The position numbers were made by a program, and so were the translations under genes. Shown here piece by piece: positions 1-12,012 of a stretch of DNA of 64,000 nt (positions are counted from its first letter, which is position 1; each line of letters begins with the position of its first letter). A model generated the notes under the pieces. That model worked only from the letters and a program-made list of their open reading frames with translations, was not told the DNA's origin and did no database searches. This DNA comes from Bathymodiolus brooksi (taxonomy: Eukaryota; Mollusca; Bivalvia; Mytilida; Modiolidae), in NCBI GenBank assembly GCA_963680875.1, contig OY804590.1, forward strand, positions 22,196,640 to 22,260,639, in the 5' to 3' direction.

Positions 1-174
1 TTACGTTCATGGCATAAACGAAATCTGGGAATCGGTTTCAAATAAAAATTAACAATTATTCGTAGACTATTTGCCACACAAAGTAAAAAAAAAAGAAAAA
101 AAAGATGGATTACCATGACCACCATGAGCACAAATCTATCAGAAAATCTAACGACTTGATAAAACAAAATTATA

Positions 175-530
175 ATGATGATTATTAAACGTCAAGTTCT
201 AAACATACTCACATCGCTGAGACATTTCGTAATCATTATTGTGTACAATCTTTGTATTGAAACTGGACTGTACTATGGTATTAATAGAAATAACAGAAAC
301 TGTATTATGTGTGATTTAAATGTAGTAGAGGATGAATTTCATTTTATCTTACAATGTAGTAAATATGTGCAACTACGTAGAAAATTTATTAAAAAATATT
401 ATTGGTCTAGGCCTTCAACATTTACTTTCTGTGGAAAACACAAAAGAGTTTTGTAATTTAGGAAGATTTATATTAATGGCATTTAAGATAAGAAACAGTG
501 TTATATAATATCTGTTTTATATATGTTAAA
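175..530 (+). pseudogene. 3' end of a non-LTR retrotransposon (reverse transcriptase C-terminus), decayed
   Basis: The frame 175-456 encodes a CxxC...DEFHFILQCxxY pattern (C-I-M-C, then E-D-E-F-H-F-I-L-Q-C). This is the zinc-binding region (zf-RVT type) found just C-terminal of the reverse transcriptase in invertebrate LINEs. After the stop at about 456 a shifted frame continues with N-L-G-R-F-I-L-M-A-F-K-I-R-N, the usual continuation of this region, so there is a frameshift near 450. An odd insertion also sits before N-L-C-I-E-T-G. Only the last part of ORF2 is left, as expected of a 5'-truncated insertion. Motif match is from family knowledge; the parent LINE clade cannot be named. Confidence 0.7.
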
Positions 531-611
531 TGCTAACATTTATTTCTGATGTATAATGATTTGTATTTATGCTATATCACTTGTCAAATGTATATTGTGT
601 TTATATACAGA

Positions 612-707
612 TTAATACATGGGCATTTCCATATTGGCCTGGTTATCATCCCGAGACCCCCGTCGAGGGATGATAACCAGGCCAATATGGAAATGCCCAT
701 GTATTAA
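612..707. repeat. Perfect foldback hairpin, 41 bp arms (foldback family A, copy 1)
   Basis: Bases 612-652 are the exact reverse complement of 667-707, with a 14 bp loop. The arm begins TTAATACATGG and the right arm is followed by an ATTTATTACATA motif. A second, sequence-divergent copy with the same end motifs, and with matching TTATCA and CGAGAC positions, lies at 34034-34160, so this is a dispersed element rather than a chance palindrome. More GAGG/CTCG-rich hairpin-like sequence continues to about 800. Confidence 0.85.
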
Positions 708-984
708 ACTATTTATTACATACTTCCGACATCTAGAAAAGAGACACCCATATTGGTCTGAGACGAAGTCGAGGCCCATATTGGCCCCTCGATATGGAAA
801 TGATCTTGTAGTAATCCAATAACCGGTTATGTGAAATATGGACAGTTTACTTCCGGTCATATTGGTCATACAAAAATGCCTTTATTTGAACTAAGTATGT
901 AATAAATACTGATAAACTTAATGGTTTAAGGTAATAAAGAATTAAATACTATAATCATTTATTTATAAATGACACAAAACATAT

Positions 985-2247
985 TTAAAGGGTAAATGAA
1001 TACGTAAATGGTAAATGAAGACTTAACTGAGTGATAAAAGACTACATATGGGGTAAATGAATACGTATGGGGGTAAATGAATACGTATGGGGTAAATGAA
1101 TACCTATAATGAATACTTATGGGGTAAATGAATACGTATGGGGGTAAATGAATACGTATGGGGTAAATGAATACGTATAATGAATACGTATGGGGTAAAT
1201 GAATACGTATAATGAATACTTATGGGTAAATGAATACGTATGGGGGTAAATGAATACGTATGGGGGAAATGAATACGTATGGGGGTAAATGAATACTCAT
1301 GGGGGTAAATGAATACGTATGGGGGTAAATGAATACGCATGGGGGGTAAATGAATACGCATGGGGGTAAATTAATACGTATGGGGGTAAATGAATACGTA
1401 TGGGGTAAATTAATACGTATGTGGGTAAATGTATAATGTATGCGTATGGGGGTAAATGAATACTTAAGTGGTAAATGAATACGTATGGGATAAATTAATA
1501 CGTATGGTTTTAAATTAATACGCATGGGGGTAAATGAATACGTATGGGGGTATAATGAATACTTATGGGGGTAAATGAATACTTAAGTAGTAAATGAATA
1601 CGTATGGGGTAAATGAATACGTATGGGGTAAATGATTGCATAACTGTAAATGAATACGTATGGGGGGTAAGTGAACACTTATGGTGTAAATGAATACTTA
1701 TGGTGTAAATGAGTACGTATGAGGGTAAATGAATATATATATATAAGTAGTAACATGAACATTCATGGGTAAAGGAGTAGCAAATGAATACTTACGGGGT
1801 AAATGAATATTTAGGTGTAAATGATTACTTACGGTGTAAATGAATATTTAGGTGTAACTGAATATTTAGGTGTAAATGAATACTTAATGGGTAAATGAAT
1901 ACTTACGGGGTAAATGAATATTTAGGTGTAAATGAATACTTAGGTGTAAATGAATATTTAGGTGTAACTGAATATTTAGGTGTAAATGAATACTTAATGG
2001 GTAAATGAATACTTACGGGGTAAATGAATATTTAGGTGTAAATGAATACTTAGGTGTAAATGAATATTTAGGTGTAAATGAATATTTAGGTGTAAATGAA
2101 TACTTAATGGGTAAATGAATACTTACAAGGTAAATGAATATTTAGGTGTAAATGAATACTTAGGTGTAAATGAATATTTATGTGTAAATGAATATTTAGG
2201 TGTAAATGAGTACTTAATGGGTAAATGAATACTTACGGGGTAAATGT
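985..2247. repeat. 18-20 bp minisatellite
   Basis: Tandem units of the form GGGTAAATGAATACGTATG (19-20 bp) fill the first half. From about 1790 they grade into an 18 bp form, GTAAATGAATATTTAGGT. Open frames on the minus strand here (PYVFIYPHTYSF-type peptides) are by-products of the repeat. A decayed related block lies at 7735-7905. Confidence 0.95.
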
Positions 2248-2379
2248 TAATCTGTTGTGAATTTTTGTCATAAGAGTAATGGTCTTGAACCAACAGATTT
2301 GACCTTTCTAGCTATAAGTCAGTATACAAGCAGTTATTCACCCTGCTATTGTACTGTCCATGTTTATGTTGGCATTTAT

Positions 2380-4397
2380 AGCGAGCACAGAGAGCTCTAC
2401 AGCAACATGGGCATGCGCATGCAACACACAATCTTCCTTATGATGAGATTGAAATCCTTTCGTCCGGAAGTTGATAAAAGTTGGCAGTCTCGGAGGGAAT
2501 GCCAAAAATAAAAATAAAAAGTCTCCAATAAATGATTTTAAAACTAAAATGATATCATGTACTTCTAAAAATCGTATTTAAGTAACAAAAGACAATAAAA
2601 GGTGCTTACATTGTTAAATTAATCAGAATGACATCTCGCTATCAAAGTCACGACGTCATGTTATTCATAGACATAGGCCAAAGTCGTCAACAGCATTTCG
2701 CGGAATTTTAATTAAAATCTTGTATTTTCATTCCCGAGTCCAAAAATTTCAAAACGACATCTATTTCATTTGTAACTGCGTCAATTCCGTAAATCGTGAC
2801 GACATGTAAACAAACACAGCACTTTTTTCAAGCGTGTCCAGATTATTAGATAAAAACCTTTCTAGTTACGGATTAGTAAAAGATGATTATAGAATAAATT
2901 TGACTTAATTTTGAACTACAATATTTTCAGAAAATATCAAATTTATTTTTTGGACCATTTGCAGCCGATGTAGAAAAACTCGCCTTGGTGTGTTTTAGTT
3001 TTGTTTTATTTTTTGCAGAATCTACGCGGGTGGTTTAAATATTTACTCGGATCGATCAAAACTTTGATTAATACAACACTGGCGTACGGAAAGGACTTTA
3101 TGTTAACATGGACTATCAGGTTAAGGACAACAACTGTTCATTTTTTTATCACTGTGAATGACTCTTAAGACAACACGAATCTGGTCATTTTTTGACGTAT
3201 GGACATTTTATGTCACGCCCAACTGCAATTTCACTGTCGCACTCCAGATTTATATTGACATTTCGTTACTGTATATATGTACAATATTCCTAAAGTTCTA
3301 CAATAAATGCGTAAATAAAAACGAATCTGGCCACCATTCATCGTCATGTTAATATTGTTTTTATCACGTCATATTTTACGTTGCAACAAGTAAAGGTCAG
3401 CATTGAAATCGTATTTGGGTCACAACTGACACGCAAAGATGACAATGTCATCAATATTTCACCGCGAATATTTAGGTTGCTATATTGTTGTTGTGTATCA
3501 ATCATAATTGTTATTTGTATTGTTGTTGTGTATCAATCATAATTGTTATTGTATATGCCCTCCTGGGGCCCTAATTTGGTTAATAAACTTATTTCTATTT
3601 CTATTTCTATTTCTATTCTATAGTACACGTACAATAACTAGGAGGAGATCACAGGGACCTGCTCCCGGCCTTTCGTTATCAATAATTTTAACCCTACTAA
3701 CAATGTGCAGTACTAAAATATCACAAGGGATGACACTCGTTCATATTTATACTTAATTCCTACCTTTCGTACGGTTTAGTTGTGTTGAATAATGGTAATT
3801 CCAAATAAATATCACAAAAATCCTAAAGTATACTAAAAATCCAGCTTTTTAAAATTTTGCCAAAGGGGGGGGGGGGGGGGGTGCATGTGTCTCTTGCCAC
3901 CGGCTCATATGTCTCTGATAAGAAAAGATAGTGGTGAACATTAACATTTTTCATTTTTATACAATTTTTGCATTTATTATTTCTTTGGCTAAGTAACAAA
4001 CATTTTCTAACCATGATGTGCTTGCAAGGAACAGGGAACGCATTAGTTTTTCCTTATTTCTGTTAGTGTTAATTGTTTCTATCAGTACCCATTTGTTTAT
4101 TCATCTTACATTTTCCGTCAGTCTGATCCTACAAAATATTTGAATACTACCAACATCTGCCGACAATGGTAATGAATTTTATTTATTTAACTATTAATTA
4201 TGCCGTTCATACTATATGTATATCTGTTATTATTTATTAAACTCAGTCTTTCTAAAATAAATGCTATAAAATTATTAACCAGCTTGTTGTTGAAACTTTA
4301 AAGGGTAATAACATTACACAAGAAGGAATATATGTCTGTATAATCTTGTCACAGATAATTTTAAAGAGTAAGATTTCGATACTGAATATTGCCTTAA
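2380..4397 (+). repeat. Direct duplication, copy A (about 2 kb)
   Basis: This segment starts at GCGAGCACAGAGAGCTC and runs to ATTGCCTTAATA. It is nearly repeated at 5338-7336 in the same orientation. The copies differ by a LINE-tail insertion here at 3460-3617, by about 60 bp present only in copy B (near 6208-6270), and by the length of a poly-G tract (3865-3881). I see no coding sequence in it. It could be a segmental duplication or two copies of a long non-autonomous mobile element. Confidence 0.85.
3460..3617 (+). mobile_element. LINE 3' tail inserted in duplication copy A
   Basis: Copy B lacks this stretch, reading straight from TCATCAATATTT to CTATAGTACACG. The insertion contains CCTCCTGGGGCCCTAATTTG and AATAAACTT followed by a (TATTTC)n tail, which is typical of the 3' end of an invertebrate non-LTR element. 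It also contains a small internal duplication (TTGTTGTGTATCAATCATAA twice). Confidence 0.6.
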
Positions 4398-5337
4398 TAT
4401 ATATATCACGCCTCTACTGTGCTTTTTCCAATAAAAAAAATATTGAATATTGATAAATATTTTGTATGTGAAAGCAGAGACATGTCTGATGAAAGCGGTA
4501 CCTATATAATTCTTTTAAAATTCAAAACTATTTTGTTCACTTGGAGATAGCATAATATTGGCCCAAATACACATACTTTAAAATGTCGAAATGAAGATTA
4601 TCAGTATTAAAGTAACTGTACGCAGTGCGGTCTTATGTATGGGCACAATGGACAGTTGCCCGGTGGTCCCACAAGCAAATGAACCCCATGCTAATCTATG
4701 TATGTTGTATACGGCATAATGTTTAATTTTTAAACATTGATTTTGTTGGAAGTATCAATACAAGAAATATATGTTTAATTTTATCGACCATTTATAATTT
4801 TATTTCTGTGAGTGTTTGTATAGATATGGGCCTCAGTGCACTGCTTTGACCGGGGCCTATATTGCTGACAAGACGGCCCTGACCGTACGTCATTCATCAT
4901 TTACACTTCATGAATGTATAGGCCAATGTTGCTTATGTATGTTGGTTGCATTAATTGATATTTCCGTAATAAAACTCTTTTCTTATGACTTAAAAGACCA
5001 TACTTTCATTTTACAGACACCGGCGTCTACTACCCCTTTAGGCTTTATAATGGTTGATACCAAACGCGTACTAGTACTAGTTAGTCTTCAATGTTTGCAC
5101 TGTCCCTAGTCCAACAATAAAAGATTCCATACTTTTTTCTCATACTTTTCTATTCTACTTCATTTAACTTTCCAATGGATGTCATAGGGGATATCATTTA
5201 ATTTCAAATACTAATGTCCTCTCTATAGGCCATGCCTACTCATATTATTTTGTGATATTCAACTTTCACTCAAATATATACACACTGGCCATACAGAAAT
5301 GCTGTGCTCGCATCTAGGCAATGCCTATTCCATATTA
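4398..5337. other. Spacer between duplication copies; LINE-like tail, otherwise nothing recognised
   Basis: At 4407-4440 the sequence CACGCCTCTACTGTGCTTTTTCCAATAAAA matches the 3' tail at about 49810, so it is a LINE 3' end fragment. The rest, including a 97-codon open frame at 4816-5109, shows no recognisable domain. Confidence 0.5.
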
Positions 5338-7336
5338 GCGAGCACAGAGAGCTCTACAGCAACATGGGCATGCGCATTGAATACACAATCTTCCTTATGA
5401 TGAGATTGAAATCCTTTCGTCCGGATATTGATAAAAGTTGGCAGTCTCGGAGAGAATGCCAAAAATAAAAAAAAAAGTCTCCAATAAATGATTTTAAAAC
5501 TAAAATGATATCATGAACTTCTAAAAATCGTATTTAAGTAACAAAAGACAATAAAAGGTGCTTATATTGTTAAATTAATCAGAATGACATCTCGCTATCA
5601 AAGTCATGACGTCATTTCGCGGAATTTTAATTAAAATCTTGTATTTTCATTCCCGAGTCAAAAAATTTCAAAACGACATCTATTTCATTTGCAACTGCGT
5701 CAATTCCGTAAATCGTGACGACATGTATTATGTAAACAAACACAGCACTTTTTTCAAGCGTGTCCAGATTATTAGATAAAAACCTTTCTAGTTATATACG
5801 GATTAGTAAAAGATAATTATAGAATAAATTTGACTTAATTTTGAACTACAATATTTTCAGAAAATATCAAATTTATTTTTTGGACCATTTGCAGCCGATG
5901 TAGAAAAACTCGCCTTGGTGTGTTTTAGTTTTGTTTTATTTTTTGCAGAATCTACGCGGGTGGTCTAAATATTTACTCGGATCAATCAAAACTCTGATTA
6001 ATACAACACTGGCGTAGTGAAAGGACTTTATGTTAACATGGACTATCAGGTTAAGGACAACAACTGTTCATTTTTTTATCACTGTGAATGACTCTTAAGA
6101 CAACACGAATCTGGTCATTTTTTGACGTATGGACATTTCATGTCACGCCCAACTCCATTTCACTGTCGAACTCCAGATTTATATTGACATTTCTTTACTG
6201 TATATATGACTTACCAGTTTAAAAGAAATCCAAACACAATTCCTGTCTCCAAGATTATTTGTACATGTACCACAATTTTCCTAAAGTTCTACAATAAATG
6301 CGTAAATAAAAACGAATCTGGCCACCATTCATCGTCATGTTAATATTGTTTTTATCACGTCATATGTTACGTTGCAACAAGTAAAGGTCAGCATTGAAAT
6401 TGTATTTGGGTCACAACTGACACGCAAAGATGACAATGTCATCAATATTTTTAATACGCATCTATAGTACACGTACAATAACTACTAAACTAGGAGGAGA
6501 TCACAGACACAGGGACCTGCTCCCGGCCTTTCGTTATCAATAGTTTTAACCCTACTATCAATGTGCGGTACTAAAATATCACAAGGGATGACACCCGTTC
6601 ATATTTAAACTTAATTCCTACCTTTCGTACGGTTTAGTTGTGTTGAATAATGGTAATTCCAAATAAATATCACAAAAAACCTAAAGGCAAAGTATACTAA
6701 AAATCCAGCTTTTTAAAATTTTGCCAAAGTGGGGGGGGGGGGGGGGGGGGGGGGGGAAGAGAGAGAGGGCATGTGCCCCTTGCCACCGACTCATATGTCT
6801 CTGATAAGAAAAGATAGTGGTGAACATTAACATTTTTCATTTTGTGGTGAACATTAACATTTTTCATTTTTATACAATTTTTGCATTTATTACCATGATT
6901 TCTTTGGCTAAGTAACAAACATTTTCTAACCATGATGTGCTTGCAAGGAACAAGGAACGCATGACTTTTTCCTTATTTCTGTTAGTGTTAATTATTTCTA
7001 TCAGTACCCATTTGTTTATTCATCTTAAATTTTCCGTCAGTCTGATCCTACAAAATATTTGAATACTACCAACATCTGCCGACAATGGTTTAGAATAGTA
7101 AGACACAATGAATTTTATTTATTTAACTATTAATTATGCCGTTCATACTATATGTATATCTGTTATTATTTATTAAACTCAGTCTTTCTAAAATAAATGC
7201 TATAAAATTATTAACCAGCTTGTTGTTGAAACTTTAAAAGGTAATAACATTACACAAGAAGGAATATATGTCTGTATAATGTTGTCACAGATAATTTTAA
7301 AGAGTATGATTTCGATACTGAATATTGCCTTAATAG
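5338..7336 (+). repeat. Direct duplication, copy B
   Basis: Partner of 2380-4397. It contains a 26 bp poly-G tract near 6731-6756 (17 bp in copy A) and a short internal duplication of a CATTAACATTTTTCATTTT block near 6826-6866. It preserves the un-inserted site for the LINE tail of copy A. Confidence 0.85.
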
Positions 7337-7429
7337 TTGTGATAGTATGTGGTCTTTTCGAGCGGACGCGAATCTGTGCACGGGTTTTTATCGATTTTTT
7401 TATAAATGCATTGCCGTTTGAGATCCAAT

Positions 7430-7620
7430 TATCAAGAGGGGAGGGTTTAACCCCGCCACATTTTTGTGTATGTCCCAAGCCAGGATCTGGATTTCCAATG
7501 TCATATGTCGTTATCCCACGTTTTTTTTTTGTGTTCAGTGAGTTCAGATGAGAGGTGATTGTTTGTTTTGTTGATATTGGTAGAATTGTTGACCATCACT
7601 TTCTAAACTTTCTTTTCATG
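7430..7620 (+). repeat. Dispersed repeat fragment (GGTTTAACCCCGCCACAT type)
   Basis: The phrase GGTTTAACCCCGCCACAT...TGT(G)CC...CCAAG(C/T)CAGG recurs at 57648-57745. The 90-codon open frame over it is not considered a gene. Confidence 0.45.
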
Positions 7621-7733
7621 ATTAGGTTTTAGTTTATAATTATTTTATTTGATCAATGATACACAGACGATCATGATTAGGTTTTAGTTTATAATTATTT
7701 TATTTGATCAATGATACACAGACGATCATGATT
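7617..7733. repeat. 55 bp tandem duplication
   Basis: The block starting CATGATTAGGTTTTAG is repeated after 55 bp with essentially no change. A decayed relative of the 985-2247 minisatellite (GTAAATGAAT motifs) follows to 7905. Confidence 0.85.
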
Positions 7734-8302
7734 AGGAGGTAAATTAATATTTAAGATCTTAGATGTAAATGAATTCTTATGTGGTAAATGAATACTGAAG
7801 AGGTGAAAGAGTAATTAAGAAATAAATGAACTCTTATGTGGTAAATGAATACTGAAGATGTCAATGAATACCGGATAGGTAAATAAATTCTTATGTGGTA
7901 AATGAAAAAAAAAGGAAAACTTAAAGAGTTTATTTTTTCTTTTTTGTTTTGTTTGTTATAAAACTTCAATATTATTGTTGCAAAGCAACTTACAATCGTA
8001 ACAACGATCTTTCGTAACCTAAGATTCACAGAGCGACAACAAAAATAATAAATTGTCCATATTAAAAAATTATCTGCTATATATATATATGAATTATCAT
8101 ATGGGAATATTGTAGACAAATAACTATTCAAACATTTCTGTTCATGGTAAACATTTAAATAGTTTAAGGGGAGTTTTAAATTACACTTTGCACTGCTTTT
8201 TAAAGAGATACAAAACTAGACTATATTGTATTTTCTAATAAGAAGTATACTCCACTGTAGGCAAGACAGCTATAATGTATACCTTTTAACAAAAAAAAAC
8301 AG

Positions 8303-8360
8303 CCAATGAAAGAACATGTGAGGAACCAATCAAATTTTGAGATTTTTTATATATATATAA
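8303..8360 (+). promoter_or_regulatory. CCAAT-TATA module of PLAC8-like copy 1
   Basis: Two CCAAT boxes (8303-8307 as GCCAATGAAAG, and 8326-8330 as ACCAATCAAAT) precede a TATATATATAAA box at about 8350-8361. The ATG is about 60 bp further on. The same order recurs before copies 3, 4, 7 and 8. A short upstream ATG (8402) opens a 12-codon uORF overlapping the start. Confidence 0.6.
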
Positions 8361-8417
8361 ACCAAATCTCTGTAATAAAACTGCTTTAGAAAGTAAGACA
8401 TATGCCAAGATATCAAA

Positions 8418-8744
8418 ATGGCTACATGGCAACATGATATTTGTGGATGTTTCGATGATATGAGAACGTGCATCATAGCATACATTGTGCCTTGTTATGT
8501 TTTCGGCAAAAATGCAGAAAAAGTTGGAGAGAGTTGTATACTATGTGCTCTAGCTTTGTATGTCCCGGGTCTGAATATATTTGCTGTAACAACAGTTCGA
8601 GGATTAATTCGAGAGAAGAAGGGTATCGAAGGGAGTTGTTTCGATGATCTGCTAATGTGGTGGTGCTGTGGGATATGTGCTTTGGTACAAGAGGCCCAAG
8701 AGATTGGATGGGACACGGAAGGACAACTCATGGCAAGAGAATAA
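8418..8744 (+). CDS. PLAC8-family Cys-rich protein, copy 1
   Basis: The 108-residue protein matches the PLAC8 (FW2.2/cornifelin-like) family in length and layout. It has an N-terminal GCFDDxxTC motif (C11, C18), PC at 25-26 followed by VFGKNAEKVGESCILC (C40, C43), the basic segment VRGLIREKKGIEGSC (C74), and the hallmark WWCCGICAL with C83, C84 and C87. Hydrophobic stretches at about 19-30 and 44-58 could be membrane-associated. Family members are small Cys-rich proteins implicated in cell size, metal handling and stress; no precise role can be assigned here. Position 15 is Met (Cys in copies 4, 6, 8) and an extra Cys sits at 9. A donor AAAAG|GTAAAT follows 5 nt after the stop, implying a 3'UTR intron. 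Confidence 0.9.
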   Translation: MATWQHDICGCFDDMRTCIIAYIVPCYVFGKNAEKVGESCILCALALYVPGLNIFAVTTVRGLIREKKGIEGSCFDDLLMWWCCGICALVQEAQEIGWDTEGQLMARE

Positions 8745-8917
8745 AAAAGGTAAATGGTACGAAAAGAGGATATGTATGGTCTTTTGACCAATTGATTTAT
8801 TTCACAACATAAATAACCTTAGCTATGTCTGATATTTCCCGTCATAAGGGAAATAACTCGTATAAAAAAGGCATAAAGACGTATAATCGGCAATGTACAA
8901 AAGGTCTATTACAAAAC

Positions 8918-9091
8918 CAATCGTAACTACTCGGCCATTCTCGCTACCCTGCAAATAAGCTCGTATGCATTAGGTGTATAAATCGCACTACTTTTCACAT
9001 GTCAGCTACATGAAAGTTTGATAAAGAATTTCTACTATGTACGTACGAGGTTATTTGCAGGGTAGCGAGAATGGCCGAGTAGTTAAGATTG
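8918..9091. mobile_element. Mutator-like MITE, 174 bp, internally deleted
   Basis: It has terminal inverted repeats of about 45 bp (CAATCGTAACTACTCGGCCA...) and a 10 bp target duplication, ATTACAAAAC on the left and ATTACAAGAC on the right. The paralogous region behind copy 2 (16048-16057) has a single ATTACAATAC with no element. Internal sequence matches the 321 bp copy at 32067-32387 in the opposite orientation, with about 150 bp missing. The 9-10 bp target duplication points to the Mutator superfamily (inference). Confidence 0.88.
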
Positions 9092-9101
9092 ATTACAAGA
9101 C

Positions 9102-9700
9102 AAGACACGAAATTATTATCGAATCTATTTTTATAGGGGACGGGTGTATGTATTATCTATTGTTTTTTCTTCCTTTCTTAATTGTCCTTTGGATTTTGCA
9201 CTATAAGAATTTGTTTTTCTTTTTTTTTCTTTTATCAATGAATTAATTGTCAAAACTGAACAAACTCAATTAAATTATTTGGAATATAGTGATAGTTTTG
9301 TCTTCAGATGGACTTGCGCAGTTCGTTGTTCAGTTTGCTAAATAGTCTTGGTCATTGGAGAGAGTGGTCGTGATCTCTGCATACAACTATAGTTCGTGTT
9401 CATATAGATTGTGATTTTATTTATGATGTACTTTGAAGTCTTATCTCCCGGGATATAATTTTGTCCAATGTATGATATATGTTTTGTGGTGACGAAAACG
9501 TCGATATCTCATTTAGTGCGCACGGCGCACGGCGCACTTCTGGAATAACCTTCACCAATGTACTCTAAGCATATGATTTTACTGTGGTGTACATTTGGTG
9601 TAAATTTGTGCTTACATAATAAATAAATTATAATGATTATTTTTTTCCTTTGAATATAAATTGTAATGTTATGTATTTTATCGTGGTCGTTATCGTATGA
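9102..9700. other. Intergenic; homology to copy 2 flank, then nothing recognised
   Basis: Sequence to about 9180 is shared with the 3' flank of PLAC8-like copy 2 (16058-16135). The rest is AT-rich with T and A runs and no supportable gene. Confidence 0.5.
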
Positions 9701-9705
9701 TATTT

Positions 9706-9907
9706 GGATTTACAACTACCTGTGTAATCAGTGCCTATCACCACTAAAGTTGTGAGTTCGAATCCCGTTGATGGCGAGGTGTACTCGATGAAAACATTAT
9801 GTGATAAAGTTTGTCAGCGACTTGCGACAGGTAGGTGGTTTTCTCTGGGTACTCCGATATAACTGAAATATAGTTGAAAGTGGTGTTAAACACAATAACC
9901 CTAACCC
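9706..9907 (+). mobile_element. tRNA-derived SINE, near complete
   Basis: A tRNA-like head with a B box (GAGTTCGAATCCCG at about 9752) is followed by a conserved body (GCGACTTGCGACAGGTAGG) and a tail reading GATATAACTGAAATATAG then GAAAGTGGTGTTAAACAC. The same layout is present inverted at 45447-45712, and many tails occur alone. SINE family naming is not attempted. Confidence 0.8.
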
Positions 9908-10436
9908 TTGTATTTAGTGTGATGTTTATTGAGCCTATTTGTAGAGAAAATTGCATATTAGTGAAAGAGCTTTGGTTTTATATATGACCTACATTATGAA
10001 AATTTGGTAATTTAACAAGATGGGCGTATTTCAAAATCTAAGTTATCTCCCATTGTTCTAGTGTTATATTAAAAATATTTATATAAAAACAATAATGGAG
10101 TAATCGGTACATATTTTATCATTGCTGTAAAAAGTGTGAAAATATTTTATATGACTTTATATTAAGAAAACGTGATAAAAATCAATTCAATCTTTAAGAA
10201 ATTGCTTTTAAGAACTTATAGAAATAAACGGGGCAAACATCCACACAAGATACTTACGCGGCAACGCCCTATATTTTTCGATAAAATACTGAAATATCAG
10301 ACGTGATATTTTGCTTTGTTTCTTCTTTTTCTTTTTTTTTTTCTTATAAATCTATTAATAGCAGTTTGTTGCAAAATGTTAATTTCCATGTCAAATTAAA
10401 ATTGACGGCACTTGTTTTTTGTTGAAATAGGGTAAG
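9908..10436. other. Intergenic, nothing recognised
   Basis: AT-rich sequence with T runs near 10320-10345. No frame, repeat or RNA gene that I can support. Confidence 0.5.
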
Positions 10437-10612
10437 CAGGGGCGGATCCAGGATTTCAAGTTAGGGGTGGGGGGGGGGCGCACTTATAAAAATTGCGCCG
10501 AGCGGAGGGAGGCGCGAAAATATTTGGGGTATTTTACGCCAAAAAATCATATTTTTTTTCCAATTTTAGGGGGGGGCGCGCGCCGGGTGTGCCCCCCTTG
10601 GAACCGCCCTTG
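10437..10612. mobile_element. Short GC-rich TIR element (GGGGCGGATCCAGG family)
   Basis: The left end CAGGGGCGGATCCAGG and the right end CCTTGGAACCGCCCTTG are imperfect inverted repeats, flanked by GTAAG on both sides. The interior is GC-rich (GCGCCGAGCGGAGG, GGGGGGGCGCGCGCC) in an AT-rich setting. It is a non-autonomous DNA element of a type seen widely in invertebrates; the superfamily is uncertain. Confidence 0.65.
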
Positions 10613-10910
10613 GTAAGGAGGGTTTAAATAGCAATCATTTTCATGACCATATTCGCTTTAAAAAAAGAGAAGAAAAAACAACTTGTGTAAGTAGTGTTCA
10701 GGTTGATTACCTTAGTTAAATATGGTGTTTAATAGACAAGCACAAATATAGGCGGTAATTTGATTTGTTTGAAGGAGTTCTATCGTGGAAACTGAATGAA
10801 CAAGCATAAATTTAATCTGTAATTTGATTTATTCAAGCGATTTCTACAGTAGAAACTGTGAGAAAGTATTTAAATGTAGGATAATATAAAGAAAACATGA
10901 TTTTAATTCT

Positions 10911-10982
10911 GTTTTTGTATAACAATAAACACAAGGTCTCAGGAGTTTTTGTATAACAATAAACACAAGGTCTCAGGAGCTT
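10911..10982. repeat. 36 bp tandem duplication
   Basis: TTTTTGTATAACAATAAACA plus CAAGGTCTCAGGAG occurs twice back to back. Confidence 0.85.
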
Positions 10983-11589
10983 TTTACCGAATATACATAG
11001 TAGCACAAGATACATACAAATATTAACATAATCACATAAACACACATATAAAGCACATACATTTAGCAAATGCAACATAAAACGCACAAAAATAATAATA
11101 ATAATAATAAATGTAGTTGATGGTTATGTTTCGATCTGCTCTACTACACAAAGATTGCATGTGACTAAAATACTGATCGCGTACAATAGATAAATATATA
11201 ATGGTCTCTAAAGGTTTTGTTCTCAAATTACTTTGAGCTTACAATATTAATAGAGTTTTTGTTTGTTTGTTGCCCTAGATTTTTGTAAAATATACTTATT
11301 ATCATTTATCTACTAAAAGATCTTGAAAAGGTTTTTTCTTGGTCGTTTACAATATGCAACCATGAATAGCAATAATAACATCCAAATATGGAATGTTTAT
11401 TTATATAGATAGATGTTTTTGAAAAAGAAAGATATTTTTGTAAGATAAAACGGTAATTTAATTCCTTGTTAACACTTTCGAAGGACCGATTTTTCGGAAA
11501 TGGAGTAGATATATAAACAGCAAAACTGAAATAAAAATTAATTAACATTTCAATAAGATATTAATTGAAAGTAATTACAAAATGTGTAT

Positions 11590-11770
11590 ACGCTAGGGGA
11601 CCGACCAGTTAACTTTTAGGTGAGGGGCTATATTTTTCCCCAGCCTGAAACTATTATTTTCCTTTGCATTCGACAGGAATACTGATTTTTTTTTATTGGG
11701 GTGAGGTATTTTGTTGTTGTTTTTTTGTGTGAGGGGAGGTTCGAAGATTAATACTGTGTGTTCTTGGTAT
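11590..11770 (+). repeat. Poly-G-associated dispersed repeat, diverged copy
   Basis: The phrase CTAGGGGACCGACCAGTTAA followed by a G-rich stretch matches the start of the repeat family also seen at 19745-19880, 22395-22590 (inverted) and 49165-49530 (inverted). Confidence 0.4.
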
Positions 11771-12012
11771 GATTATCTTTGCCATCACAGATATCAGAGG
11801 ATTACTTTGAGAGGCGAATTTGATTAAACGATCGAACTATTGACTGTGACTTAATGACGAATGACATGGATTGGATTGAGTCAATTAATGGAATGACAAT
11901 AGATCTAAAAAATGTAAATTTAGTCCATATACTTTATAATATCGTGTTATTTGTCCATACAGTTAATATTGCTTAGTAACTCAAATACATAACATATGTC
12001 GTCCGTTGTGGG

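Noticed and set aside
1104..1525. Tyr/Pro/His-rich minus-strand frames
   Set aside because: By-products of the 18-20 bp minisatellite.
4816..5109. 97-codon frame between the duplicated blocks
   Set aside because: No homology I recognise, no splice sites and no conservation in the other copy.
7751..8131. 126-codon minus-strand frame
   Set aside because: Its N-terminal part is low-complexity and its C-terminal part comes from decayed minisatellite units.
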